Positions 16,637-25,278 of a DNA stretch of 64,000 nucleotides are shown one piece after another. Every line of letters begins with the position of its first letter. The first letter of the stretch is position 1. The notes beneath the pieces were generated by a model. That model saw nothing but the letters and a program-made list of their open reading frames with translations. It was not told where the DNA came from and did not search any database. A program made the position numbers and the translations under genes. This DNA is from Arenicellales bacterium (GTDB lineage Bacteria; Pseudomonadota; Gammaproteobacteria; Arenicellales; JAHEKD01): contig JANQSD010000001.1 in assembly GCA_028284225.1 (NCBI GenBank), positions 62,001 through 126,000 on the forward strand, read 5' to 3'.

Positions 16637-17140
16637 ATGACAATGATGAAAAAAATGAGAAAATCCCGATTAAAAGGTATTTTAACTGCAAAGTTACATT
16701 TTAATCCCGATCATTCCTCAGAATCGCAATTCAAGCGAGCAGATCTTGTTTTTTCTAATGTTAAGCATGGCAAAGAATCATATGAGGTTTGGGCTTATTT
16801 AAACAATCCCAAGGCAAGTGATAGAACGCCGAGGGATATAAACAAAGGTTATGCAGGGCGTTTTATTGTTTTTGGTCACGGAGGGTGTTTTGGCGATAGA
16901 GGCCACTGTGATTACTCTACACGAAAGTATTCAACATATGATTTGCGCTATCGCCATCCACTTACACCGGTAACAAAAATCATTACCGTTACCCGGGCTT
17001 TAAATTATGTGTTGGATCAAGATAAGTGGCTTCAGTCCGTTACACTCGTGCCTATTATCAAAAGAGCAAAGCGAAAAGATAGTGGCCGTGATTCCTCGAT
17101 AATGAATTTTGAGGATATGGCGCTAAGGCTATATAGCTAG
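16637..17140 (+). CDS. Tyrosinase-associated protein (probable detached C-terminal domain)
   Basis: 167 aa, 13 bp after tyrosinase, with an AGGAGG Shine-Dalgarno overlapping the tyrosinase stop. Visible segments: YEVWAYLNNP, YAGRFIVFGHGGCFGDRGHCD, YRHPLTPVTKIITVTRAL and WLQSVTLVPI. This beta-rich pattern resembles the C-terminal sandwich domain that follows the copper domain in polyphenol-oxidase-type proteins, where it shields the active site; the CFGDRGHC stretch could bind metal. I infer a subunit, shield or copper-loading partner of the tyrosinase; the exact family is not recognised. No signal peptide. Confidence 0.7.
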   Translation: MTMMKKMRKSRLKGILTAKLHFNPDHSSESQFKRADLVFSNVKHGKESYEVWAYLNNPKASDRTPRDINKGYAGRFIVFGHGGCFGDRGHCDYSTRKYSTYDLRYRHPLTPVTKIITVTRALNYVLDQDKWLQSVTLVPIIKRAKRKDSGRDSSIMNFEDMALRLYS

Positions 17141-17194
17141 AAAATCTTGTAGTATCAATCGGCAGTAAATGGTAAAAAATATCAGCTAACTGGT

Positions 17195-18043
17195 TTAGTT
17201 CTTTATACCGCGCAGTCGTTCGCCTCGTCGACGTAATAGTTCGACGGAAAACAGTAGCAGTATGGATATGCAGACCAGTAGTGTAGCAACAGCCAATATA
17301 GTGGGACTGATTTGCTCGCGAATACCGGAAAACATTTGCCAGGGGATAGTGCGTTGCTCAAAACTGCCTACAAATAGCACAACAACGACTTCGTCGAAAG
17401 AAGTAATAAACGCAAATAAGGCTCCTGAAATAACGCCAGGTAAAATTAACGGTACAATGACTTTAAAAAAGGTGCGAGTAGGGGAGGCGCCTAAATTAGC
17501 AGCGGCCCGAATCAGACTGCGATCAAACCCCACCAACGTTGCCGTGACTGTAATCACCACAAAGGGAGTGCCCAAAGCGGCGTGAGCAAGAATTACGCCC
17601 AGGTGTGTCGCTGCAAGATTAATCTTCGTGTAAAAGAAATACATGCCGGCCGCAGAAATAATCAAGGGTACTATCATAGGGGAGATCAGAATGGCCATGA
17701 TCAATGACTTAAACGGCATCTCGGCACGGCTTAATCCCAGTGCGGCGATTGTACCCAATGTCGTCGAAATAATGGTAGCGAAAAAAGCAATAATAAAACT
17801 ATTCTTAACAGCTCCCTGCCAATTCAGGTTGGTAAAAAAGTCCTGGTACCATTTGGTTGAGTATCCGGCTGGGTCCAGTGATAGCATCTCCGGGGTAAAC
17901 GTAAAAAACGGTACCGCATTGAATGATAATGGGATAATGACAATAATCGGTGCAATTAGAAAAAAGAAAATCAGTCCGCAAATAACCAAAAAGGCGTAAT
18001 GCCAGACTTTTTCCAACGGAGTTGCATATGAAGGTGCTGCCAT
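17195..18043 (-). CDS. Spermidine/putrescine-type ABC permease (PotC-like)
   Basis: 282 aa membrane protein with six predicted helices (first at ~12-35, LVICGLIFFFLIAPIIVIIP). The EAA-loop reads RSLIRAAANLGASPTRTFFK (~175-194), typical of PotC/YdcV subunits of polyamine importers. It is the last gene of a four-gene operon in the order ATPase, binding protein, PotB-like, PotC-like. Only 2 bp separate it from the preceding gene. Confidence 0.9.
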   Translation of the reverse strand: MAAPSYATPLEKVWHYAFLVICGLIFFFLIAPIIVIIPLSFNAVPFFTFTPEMLSLDPAGYSTKWYQDFFTNLNWQGAVKNSFIIAFFATIISTTLGTIAALGLSRAEMPFKSLIMAILISPMIVPLIISAAGMYFFYTKINLAATHLGVILAHAALGTPFVVITVTATLVGFDRSLIRAAANLGASPTRTFFKVIVPLILPGVISGALFAFITSFDEVVVVLFVGSFEQRTIPWQMFSGIREQISPTILAVATLLVCISILLLFSVELLRRRGERLRGIKN

Positions 18044-18045
18044 GA

Positions 18046-19299
18046 TTAACCTAACTTCATGTTGTCAATGCCGACGATTTTGTCGTACATGAGATATAAA
18101 AATAACACCAGGCCGAGCAGGATAGTACCCAATGCTGCCGCCAGCCCCCAGTTCAGCGAGGTTGACAGATGATACGCAATCAAATTACTGATTAATGTGC
18201 CTTCTGTACCGCCTACTAATGCCGGTGTAATGTAATAACCTATGGCTAGAATAAAGACTAATATTGACCCCGCGCCTATTCCTGCGACTGTATTGGGCAT
18301 ATAAACCCTAACAAATGCTGTTAGTGGCGTCGCCCCTAAAGAGCGTGCAGCGCGCATATAACTGGGTGGGATCGTCTTCATTACACTATATAGAGGCAAT
18401 ATCATGAAAGGCAGTAAAATATGCGTCATGGCGATGATTGTGCCGGTCTGGTTATGAATCATTGCCAAGCGCCCATCATCTGAGACGATTCCCAGCCAAA
18501 CGAATAAATCGTTTAACACACCCTCCTGCTGTAATAGAGCAATCCAGGATGTAGTACGAACCAATAATGATGTCCAAAAAGGAAGTAACACTAAAATCAG
18601 CAATAAATTACTTTTATTAGCTGGCAGTGTTGAGAGCAGATACGATACAGGATAGGCCAGAATGATACATAGCGCAGTAATTAGCAAGCTTAGCTTTAGA
18701 GTACGCAAGAATAGATTAAGATAAATCTGTTTTTCCTCGGGTTTCATAGCTATGTTGCCCGCTTCATCATAACCTACATCTAAAGCTGCCAAATAGTATG
18801 ACTTAGTGAATTTGGCGCTTTCACGTTTAAAAATACGCCAGTATTCCAAATCATTCCACTTTTTGTCTATTTCAAGAAAGGCTTCTTTATATGGCGGTTC
18901 CAATTTTTTTGCTCTACGGCCGGATTTGCGAAATAAACTGGAAAAGCCACTTTTTTCATAATTCAATCGTAATCCGACTTTACCAATTGTTTTATTTTCC
19001 GCGGCAACTTTGAAGTCTTCCGCCATGGCAGTAAAAACGGTTTCATCGGGTAATTCACCCGAACTTTCATCCCAGTTTTCTAATGCCTTTACAGTTTTGG
19101 GAAGTATGTCACCGACAAGTTCATTCTGAAAACTCCTCAGTAACATATCACCAATGGGAATGAAAAAAGTAATTAAAATGAATACGAACAATGGTACAAC
19201 CAACATTAGAGCACGGATTTTGCTACGCCGTGTTGCCCGCGCTAAACTGACCTTCAGTGGCGTACCGTCTGCTGTAACTAATGCTTCTGCTGTGCTCAT
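18046..19299 (-). CDS. Spermidine/putrescine-type ABC permease (PotB-like, long form)
   Basis: 417 aa, longer than E. coli PotB (about 280 aa). The extra length is a hydrophilic, Lys/Glu-rich insertion of about 140 residues between membrane helix 1 (~30-52) and helix 2 (~200-220), presumably periplasmic. The transmembrane core follows, with EAA-loop SYMRAARSLGATPLTAFVRVYMP. Long-loop forms of this kind occur in other proteobacterial polyamine/opine-type importers. It pairs with the PotC-like gene downstream. Confidence 0.88.
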   Translation of the reverse strand: MSTAEALVTADGTPLKVSLARATRRSKIRALMLVVPLFVFILITFFIPIGDMLLRSFQNELVGDILPKTVKALENWDESSGELPDETVFTAMAEDFKVAAENKTIGKVGLRLNYEKSGFSSLFRKSGRRAKKLEPPYKEAFLEIDKKWNDLEYWRIFKRESAKFTKSYYLAALDVGYDEAGNIAMKPEEKQIYLNLFLRTLKLSLLITALCIILAYPVSYLLSTLPANKSNLLLILVLLPFWTSLLVRTTSWIALLQQEGVLNDLFVWLGIVSDDGRLAMIHNQTGTIIAMTHILLPFMILPLYSVMKTIPPSYMRAARSLGATPLTAFVRVYMPNTVAGIGAGSILVFILAIGYYITPALVGGTEGTLISNLIAYHLSTSLNWGLAAALGTILLGLVLFLYLMYDKIVGIDNMKLG

Positions 19300-19324
19300 A
19301 GATGATGTACTGTCAGAACTTTTG

Positions 19325-19405
19325 CGTCATACTGGCGCAGGCCAGTATCGCCTGAACGAATCTCGGTAAGGAGATTCTGAATATCACTTCGTGATTCCAG
19401 AATGA
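19325..19405 (-). repeat. REP-like two-part composite repeat (inverted copy)
   Basis: Read on the minus strand, 19405-19368 (CATTCTGGAATCAC...GTGAT...TCTCC) and 19349-19325 (GATACTGGCCTGCGCCAGTA) correspond in the same order to 31405-31442 and 31471-31494. Each half is palindromic. It lies between the binding-protein gene and the PotB-like gene of the importer operon, where it might affect mRNA processing or relative expression. Confidence 0.7.
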
Positions 19406-19442
19406 AAAGCGGTTTGATGTTACTGAATAGTGCAAAATATAG

Positions 19443-19463
19443 GGGAGCAGCTTGGCTGCTCCC
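19443..19463 (-). terminator. Strong hairpin after the binding-protein gene
   Basis: Perfect 9-bp stem GGGAGCAGC / GCTGCTCCC with a 3-base loop, 15 bp beyond the binding-protein stop. On the minus strand it is followed by a weak CTATATTTTG tract, so it may partially terminate or stabilise mRNA between the binding-protein gene and the permeases. Confidence 0.6.
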
Positions 19464-19477
19464 TTTTGATATTTAAC

Positions 19478-20578
19478 TTATTGCGCTAACCAGGCCTGGA
19501 AACGCTCATCCAGGTCATCACGGTTATCTGCCCACCACTCATAGTTATAGAGCAATGTGTTTTTGGCATTTTCGGGATTAGTCGGCATGTGGGGAGCCAT
19601 ATCAATACCCAAGTCAGCATGTTGGCCAACCATTGGTGCTGATGATGCCCGCGCAGGACCGTAAGAAATATATTTTGCTTGATCAGCCAGACGCTGTGTG
19701 TCTGTGGCAAATTTCAAGTATTTCATAACTTCTTCCATATGCGGAGCGCCTTTAGGCACAATCCAGCCATCCAGGTCAAAAACTTGCCAGTCCCACATCA
19801 TGGCAATCGGTTGTTTCTCTTCTTCGATAACCGAGAAAAGTCGACCGTTATACGTTGAGCCCATTACAACTTCACCATCAGCAAGAAGTTGAGGTGTTTG
19901 TGCACCTTTCTCCCACCAGATGACTTGATCTTTGATCGTGTCGAGTTTAGCGAATGCACGATCCAAGCCTTCTTCTGTTTCGAGAGTGTCATAGACCTCT
20001 TCGACAGGAACTCCATCTGCGAGTAAAGCCCATTCAAGATTGCCGATTGGGCGTTTTTCCAGTGCCCGTTTGCCCGGAATTTTTTCCAGGTCAAATACAT
20101 CAGCAATTGAAGCTGGAGGATTGTCACCCACCAAATCTGTGCGATAGCCAAACGTTGTTGAATAAACAATTTGAGGAATAAAGCAATCCGAAACGATTAA
20201 CTCACCAAAATCTTCAGTGGCTGGAGTGCCGTCCGGCGCAGCAGCTAATACTGTATCGAAATCGATTTCTTCTGCTAGCCCTTCATCGCAAAGACGGATT
20301 GCATCTGATGCCACTGCATCTACCAAAGACCAGGTTACATTCCCTGCTTCGTTCATGGCACGTAATTTAGCCACAGCTTCAGCAGCCGAGTCATCATTAA
20401 TAATCTTGATGTCTGAATTTTCAGCCATGTAAGGTTCATGATAAGCTTTTTGCTGACTATTTGTATAAGCACCGCCCCAAGATACAACAACCATTTCGGT
20501 TTCAGCACTAGCACTGAAGCTAGTCGCTGCCAGGGCGGCAGAAATGGTTATAGTTGCTAATGTTTTTTTGTGAAACAT
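19478..20578 (-). CDS. Spermidine/putrescine-type periplasmic binding protein (PotD-like)
   Basis: 366 aa. A Sec signal peptide (1-26, cleavage after FSASA) is followed by ETEMVVVSWGGAYTNSQQKAYHEPY, the usual opening of PotD/PotF-like family 1 binding proteins, and later KRALEKRPIGNLEWAL. The mature protein fits a two-lobed periplasmic receptor for a polyamine or related amine. It is upstream of its permeases and downstream of its ATPase. Exact ligand not determinable by eye. Confidence 0.9.
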   Translation of the reverse strand: MFHKKTLATITISAALAATSFSASAETEMVVVSWGGAYTNSQQKAYHEPYMAENSDIKIINDDSAAEAVAKLRAMNEAGNVTWSLVDAVASDAIRLCDEGLAEEIDFDTVLAAAPDGTPATEDFGELIVSDCFIPQIVYSTTFGYRTDLVGDNPPASIADVFDLEKIPGKRALEKRPIGNLEWALLADGVPVEEVYDTLETEEGLDRAFAKLDTIKDQVIWWEKGAQTPQLLADGEVVMGSTYNGRLFSVIEEEKQPIAMMWDWQVFDLDGWIVPKGAPHMEEVMKYLKFATDTQRLADQAKYISYGPARASSAPMVGQHADLGIDMAPHMPTNPENAKNTLLYNYEWWADNRDDLDERFQAWLAQ

Positions 20579-20789
20579 GGTATATAAACCTCCTGAATGT
20601 TCACGTAATTACAATGTGAGATATCAGTATCACTATTGCACTTGAAAATCCGTCGTTAAAAATTCGCTCAAAATGCTCATTTATTTCAATAAACTGCGCG
20701 TTTTCGCTCATTTTCGTTTCGCCTTTTCTGCGTTCATAACGTTATACTGAGATCTCAATATTTAAGAATGGATCACATTCTTGATTTCT

Positions 20790-21914
20790 TTAAATAGGTA
20801 TAAATGGATCTAATGCCCGGCAGTCTTCCGAACGCCATCCCACACCGACGTCTGTGCCTTCAACTAAACTGCTGTGTTCAGTTGCATTTGGCACCTTCAT
20901 TACAAATTCCTGTTCACCAAACGCACGAACATTTAAGCGCAAGTGATCACCAAGGTAAATTGATTCAACAATTTTTCCTGATGCCATGTTATCGACCTGG
21001 TTTTCCTGCGGGTTTAAAACGACTCGCTCAGGACGAATCGACATTGATGTTTCAGCGCCGACTTCACGGTTTTGTACATTTAACGCCGTAACAACTTGAT
21101 CTCCTGCTAATTCCACTTCACAAAGATTATTTTCAAGTTGTGATTTGATTTTGCCTTCTAACTTATTATTTTCACCGATAAACTGTGCCACAAACGCATT
21201 TTTTGGTTCCTCATACAACACTTCAGGGGTCGCCAATTGCTGGATGATACCGTCATTAAACACGGCGACACGATCAGACATGGTTAAGGCTTCCGATTGA
21301 TCATGAGTCACATAAACAACTGTTACACCAAGACTCTCGTGAATGTGCTTGATTTCATACTGCATTTGTTCGCGTAATTGTTTGTCTAATGCGCCAAGTG
21401 GCTCATCCATCAGAATCAGTTCCGGTTCAAATACCAATGCTCTGGCCACCGCGATCCGTTGTGCCTGACCACCGGAAAGTTGCCCCGGCCTGCGACTTTC
21501 AAAACCACCCATGCGAACCATATCTAGCGCTTTACTGACTTTTTCCTTTATTTGATCAGAGCTCATTTTCCGAACCTCTAAAGGAAAGGCGAGGTTTTCA
21601 AAAATAGTCATATGTGGAAATAATGCATAGTTTTGAAAAACCATGCCGATTCCGCGATGATGGGGCGCTATGTTAGTAATTGATTTGCCACCAAGCAGAA
21701 TTTCACCGTGAGTAGGCATCTCAAAACCGGCCAACATCATTAAGCAAGTGGATTTGCCTGAGCCGGATGGGCCCAGCATTGTTAGAAATTCGCCTTTAGC
21801 AATGTCTAGATTCAGGCCTTTGACAACTAAGACCTCTCCATCATAACTTTTTTGTACATCTTTGAACTGTACAAATGCGTTTTTTACAGCATCTCCGCTG
21901 GAATTATTATCCAT
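20790..21914 (-). CDS. Spermidine/putrescine-type ABC transporter ATPase (PotA-like)
   Basis: 374 aa. Walker A GPSGSGKS 48-55, signature LSGGQAQR 146-153, Walker B ELILMDEP (Asp170, Glu171), switch His in VTHDQSEAL, then a C-terminal TOBE domain (~290-370, MSIRPERVVLNP). First gene of the importer operon. The 211 bp to the binding-protein gene hold only a repeat-like stretch (CTCAAAATGCTCA... with CTGCGCGTTTTCGCTC) also seen in degenerate form near 35330-35390. Confidence 0.92.
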   Translation of the reverse strand: MDNNSSGDAVKNAFVQFKDVQKSYDGEVLVVKGLNLDIAKGEFLTMLGPSGSGKSTCLMMLAGFEMPTHGEILLGGKSITNIAPHHRGIGMVFQNYALFPHMTIFENLAFPLEVRKMSSDQIKEKVSKALDMVRMGGFESRRPGQLSGGQAQRIAVARALVFEPELILMDEPLGALDKQLREQMQYEIKHIHESLGVTVVYVTHDQSEALTMSDRVAVFNDGIIQQLATPEVLYEEPKNAFVAQFIGENNKLEGKIKSQLENNLCEVELAGDQVVTALNVQNREVGAETSMSIRPERVVLNPQENQVDNMASGKIVESIYLGDHLRLNVRAFGEQEFVMKVPNATEHSSLVEGTDVGVGWRSEDCRALDPFIPI

Positions 21915-22093
21915 TAAAACTCTGTGTGTATAGCATTTTGGACATGTATTTCTATCAGATTTTACAACTTGATTGCAAATTATTCTTTTAAAAGGAGTTC
22001 ATTTAATTACATGTAATCTAGTTTTAACTTCCGATTTCATGTATAAATCCATGTTTTTTAATGTTTTATTTATATTTTTAAGAAAGACTATTG

Positions 22094-23038
22094 ATGATGG
22101 AAAATTCGACTCAAAAAGCGGTTATTCTGCTTAAAACTGACAAAGATGATCAGTGGTCTGCATATTTACAGCAAGTGATGCCCGAACTTGAGGTTCGATT
22201 TTGGCCGGATGTGGGTGAAGCTACACAAATAAATTACGCCTTGCTCTGGAATCCCCCGGAAGAATTATTTGAGAAGTTAACGCATCTGCAAGTGATTTTT
22301 TCTATCGGCGCCGGCATTGATGGAATCTTGAAGGTCAAGTCAAGACCAGCGCATATTCCGCTTGTCAGGTTATCTGATAAAGAACTTACCAATGGGATGG
22401 TGCAATATGTCATTTATGCAGTGTTGCGCATCCACCGCAATATGGTTAATTATGATCGGCTACAAAACAATCGAGAGTGGGGGTTTTATCAGCAGATTGC
22501 TGCTAATGATTGTCGGGTCGGCATAATGGGTCTGGGTCAATTAGGCATGGCATGTGTGCAAGCTTTAAAAGCGCTGGGCTACAACATAATCGGCTTTAGC
22601 CGCACAAAAAAGAATGTTGACGGTGTTCAGTGCTACGACCAAAGTCAACTACAAGAATTTTTAAAGCGGACAGAGATATTAGTTTGCTTGTTACCATTGA
22701 CGACTCAGACAAAACATATCTTGAATAAATCGACATTTAATCAATTGCCCAGGGGCGCTTCGATTATTAATGTTGGGCGTGGTGGGCATTTAAACGAAAA
22801 CGATTTACTCGAGGCACTAGATAATGAACACATCAACCATGCGGTGCTAGATGTGTTTGAAATCGAGCCTTTACCTCAAGATCATGCTTTCTGGCTTCAT
22901 CCTAAAATAACACTTACACCACACATCGCCAGCCAGACTGTGCCTGCTTCTGCAGTAAGCCATATTGTTAAGGGAATCAAAAGGCATCAGTCAGGGCAAC
23001 CGTTAGAATTTTTATATGATCCTGAATTGGGATACTGA
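22094..23038 (+). CDS. D-2-hydroxyacid dehydrogenase (glyoxylate/hydroxypyruvate reductase A type)
   Basis: 314 aa from ATG-22094; TTG-22091 and ATG-22097 are also in frame and the Shine-Dalgarno (AAGAAAGA) is weak. The NAD(P) motif is VGIMGLGQLGMACVQALKALG (~140-160). The catalytic triad is visible: Arg in INVGRGGHL, Glu in DVFEIEPLP, His in TPHIASQT. The ending YDPELGY matches the GhrA subgroup, which reduces glyoxylate and hydroxypyruvate in the cytoplasm. It is divergent from the polyamine importer and monocistronic. Confidence 0.88.
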   Translation: MMENSTQKAVILLKTDKDDQWSAYLQQVMPELEVRFWPDVGEATQINYALLWNPPEELFEKLTHLQVIFSIGAGIDGILKVKSRPAHIPLVRLSDKELTNGMVQYVIYAVLRIHRNMVNYDRLQNNREWGFYQQIAANDCRVGIMGLGQLGMACVQALKALGYNIIGFSRTKKNVDGVQCYDQSQLQEFLKRTEILVCLLPLTTQTKHILNKSTFNQLPRGASIINVGRGGHLNENDLLEALDNEHINHAVLDVFEIEPLPQDHAFWLHPKITLTPHIASQTVPASAVSHIVKGIKRHQSGQPLEFLYDPELGY

Positions 23039-23040
23039 CC

Positions 23041-23115
23041 CCCTCTAGCTCCCCCTGGAAGGGGGAGAAACACAGGGTTCCTCTCCTCTCAGGGGAGGAT
23101 AGGTGGGGTTCTTTT
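23041..23115. repeat. GC-rich palindromic repeat (TCCCCC...GGGGGA family)
   Basis: Directly after the GhrA-like stop, two adjacent palindromes appear: TCCCCCTGGAAGGGGGAGA and CCTCTCCTCTCAGGGGAGG. They match, inverted, the repeats at 58436-58623 (CTCCCCCTTTTAGGGGGAGTTAGAGGG). The first hairpin can also act as a factor-independent stop for the gene. Confidence 0.75.
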
Positions 23116-23253
23116 TAATGCCCGTTTCACTTCCCGGTAAAACAGATTTGTATAAGGTCGTAACTATTGATTTTTTAACTACTTACGGGATTTAATTCCA
23201 AAGAAGTAGCCCTTATATGTAAACTAATACAAAAGCACCTTGAGAACACATTC

Positions 23254-24321
23254 ATGAGTTTTTTCAGAACTATTATCGGCACCTCTAAAACCGGAGCGGT
23301 CAAAGTTGCATCATTGTACAAACCTTCAAATTGGCGTGAGAAAGGTAAGTTATGGGCAACCGGTGTTATTTTATTCACCATAGTGATGGCGATTTTATTC
23401 CTCGGCATCTACTGGAGCCGGACACCAGGTTCATTTAACGTTAGTGAAATTGCCCTTGAGCAAGCTAATGGTGATGAAACAAAACTGGTTCCAGGTTATG
23501 TGACAACCAGTAGTGTTGTCGAATTGGCTAATACAATTTTGAATAAACCAGGTGGCTATCTCACCAATGATATTCTGCCACCAGGTCTGTATCTCGATAA
23601 CATACCTAACTGGGAATTTGGTGTTTTGGTTAATATTCGAGACATGACGCAGGTTTTACGTAATGATTATTCACGTTCGCAAACCCAGTCAGTAGAAGAT
23701 AAAGATCTAATTATTGCTGACCCACAATTTCATTACGATAACGACCAATGGATTTTGCCCAGTACTGAATCTGAATATAAGAAAGGCCTTGAAGCACTCA
23801 TCAGTTATCGTGATCGGTTAGCAGATCCATCATCCAGAGCACAGTTCTATGCGCGTGCAGATAATTTAACCGACTATCTAGGGTATGTAGAGAAGCGTCT
23901 TGGGTCGTTGGCACAACGCTTGGCAGCCAGCGTTGCAGATAGCCGCCTGAATATAGATCTGGCCGGTGAGAGCACCGCCCAGCAGTCTACGCCAACCCCT
24001 GAGCGAACAGCTGTTAAAACATCCTGGTTTCAAATAGATGATAACTTTTTCGAAGCTCGCGGTTACACTTGGGCGCTATTGCACATATTCAAAGCGACAG
24101 CCATTGATTTCGAGGGTGTATTGAAAAAGAAAAACGCTGTGGTTTCACTTAACCAAATCATAGAAGAACTCGAGAGCACACAAGATGCTATTTGGAGCCC
24201 CATCATCCTCAATGGAACAGGCTTTGGCTTTGTTGCTAATCACTCGTTAGTAATGGCGTCTTACATTTCACGCGCTAACGCTGCTGTGATTGATTTAAGG
24301 CGACTTTTACAACAAGGTTAA
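23254..24321 (+). CDS. DUF2333 family inner-membrane protein
   Basis: 355 aa. One N-terminal membrane helix (~32-55, LWATGVILFTIVMAILFLGIY) anchors a large periplasmic region with conserved stretches YLTNDILPPGLYLDNIPNWE, RDMTQVLRNDYSRSQT and the Arg-rich YARADNLTDYLGYVEKRL. This matches the DUF2333 family of gammaproteobacteria as I remember it. Function unknown. The CDS stands alone, flanked by repeat-rich intergenic DNA on both sides. Confidence 0.8.
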   Translation: MSFFRTIIGTSKTGAVKVASLYKPSNWREKGKLWATGVILFTIVMAILFLGIYWSRTPGSFNVSEIALEQANGDETKLVPGYVTTSSVVELANTILNKPGGYLTNDILPPGLYLDNIPNWEFGVLVNIRDMTQVLRNDYSRSQTQSVEDKDLIIADPQFHYDNDQWILPSTESEYKKGLEALISYRDRLADPSSRAQFYARADNLTDYLGYVEKRLGSLAQRLAASVADSRLNIDLAGESTAQQSTPTPERTAVKTSWFQIDDNFFEARGYTWALLHIFKATAIDFEGVLKKKNAVVSLNQIIEELESTQDAIWSPIILNGTGFGFVANHSLVMASYISRANAAVIDLRRLLQQG

Positions 24322-24325
24322 TACG

Positions 24326-24946
24326 TTGGTTACTTTTGTTTCGGCAAAAGTAACCAAAACCATTTGCTCCTGAACCGCAGCCTAGAGTAAGAACAAATGT
24401 GCCAGAAGAAAAGTAATCTTTTCTTCTACAAGATAATTTAACGGAAAGGGTGTTGGTTCCCTGCGCTTCTCAGATTAAGTCTATGCTGCGGAACTCGCTT
24501 CGCTCAAACAGTCCTCGCATATAACGACTTAATCCTGCGATGCTCGGCTGCTTTAAGTCGCAGAAGATACAGCTTACAGTAATAATTGTGGGTTCGATTC
24601 ATGGAATTTGTAAAATTATTGAATAATTAATTTTGGGTATTGAGAAAAGGCTTGCTTAAACAAAAAACTGATTGCTTATAAATATTAAGTCTACTTTTTA
24701 AAAATATTGACACCCAAAATTGTACTTTGCAGTATGTTGACTTTGAATTTGTTACACGTCCATGAAAGCATGTACGACTTAGTAGCAGCTGAGCATCGCA
24801 ATCTGAAACGGATAAGTGCGAGGACTGTTCGAGGCGATAGCCGAGTTCCGCAGCACCCGTTTTAGATGAGAAGCGCAAGGTACCCGAAGGACTGCGAATC
24901 AGGAGTAAACATTTTTGGTTACTTTGTATGTTTACAAAGTAACGTC
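24326..24946. repeat. Large imperfect inverted repeat, non-coding
   Basis: The region without a gene between the DUF2333 and cytochrome c genes. The left arm (~24326-24575) and right arm (~24770-24946) are inverted copies. Shared blocks in order are the stem GGTTACTTTTG/CAAAAGTAACC, TGCGCTTCTCA, GCTGCGGAACTC, CAGTCCTCGC, GCGATGCTC and AAGTCG. The centre (~24576-24769) is AT-rich with no ORF I would keep. It looks like two head-to-head copies of a dispersed non-coding repeat; the GTTACTTT hairpins at both outer ends may double as terminators for the two convergent genes. Confidence 0.8.
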
Positions 24947-24950
24947 TCCA

Positions 24951-25250
24951 TTACATGGCCAAAATCCAGTCCACCAAGGCTTTAATATCCTCATCGCTGA
25001 CCTGCGCATTGGCAGGCATGGGAATGGCACCCCATTTGCCAGAAGCACCGTTTTTGATACTTTCATAAAGGATTTCGGCTGCACCGTCCTCACTCTTGTA
25101 TTTGGCAGCAATATCCTGGTAAGAGGGGCCGACTAATTGTGCATCGGTTTTGTGGCATGCCAGGCAATTGTTGGCTTGCGCTAACTCTTCACTAGCTTGA
25201 CCAATTGTTGTTATACCAAGTGCGGCGGCGAACAAAATACCGTATTTCAT
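24951..25250 (-). CDS. Small class I cytochrome c, periplasmic
   Basis: 99 aa from the ATG with an AAAGGAGA Shine-Dalgarno (complement 25248-25250), rather than an upstream ATG at 25271. A signal peptide (~1-19, cleavage after GQAS) leads to heme motif CLACH, and the distal Met ligand is in AIPMPANAQVSDEDIKALVDWIL. Length and layout match c551/c552-type electron carriers. It is 28 bp downstream of apt and may share its transcript. Confidence 0.9.
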   Translation of the reverse strand: MKYGILFAAALGITTIGQASEELAQANNCLACHKTDAQLVGPSYQDIAAKYKSEDGAAEILYESIKNGASGKWGAIPMPANAQVSDEDIKALVDWILAM

Positions 25251-25278
25251 GTAATCTCCTTTGTTTCTCATAGAGTAT

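Noticed and set aside
24627..24878. 83-codon frame in the large inverted repeat
   Set aside because: Lies across repeat arm and AT-rich centre; no start signal or recognisable motif.
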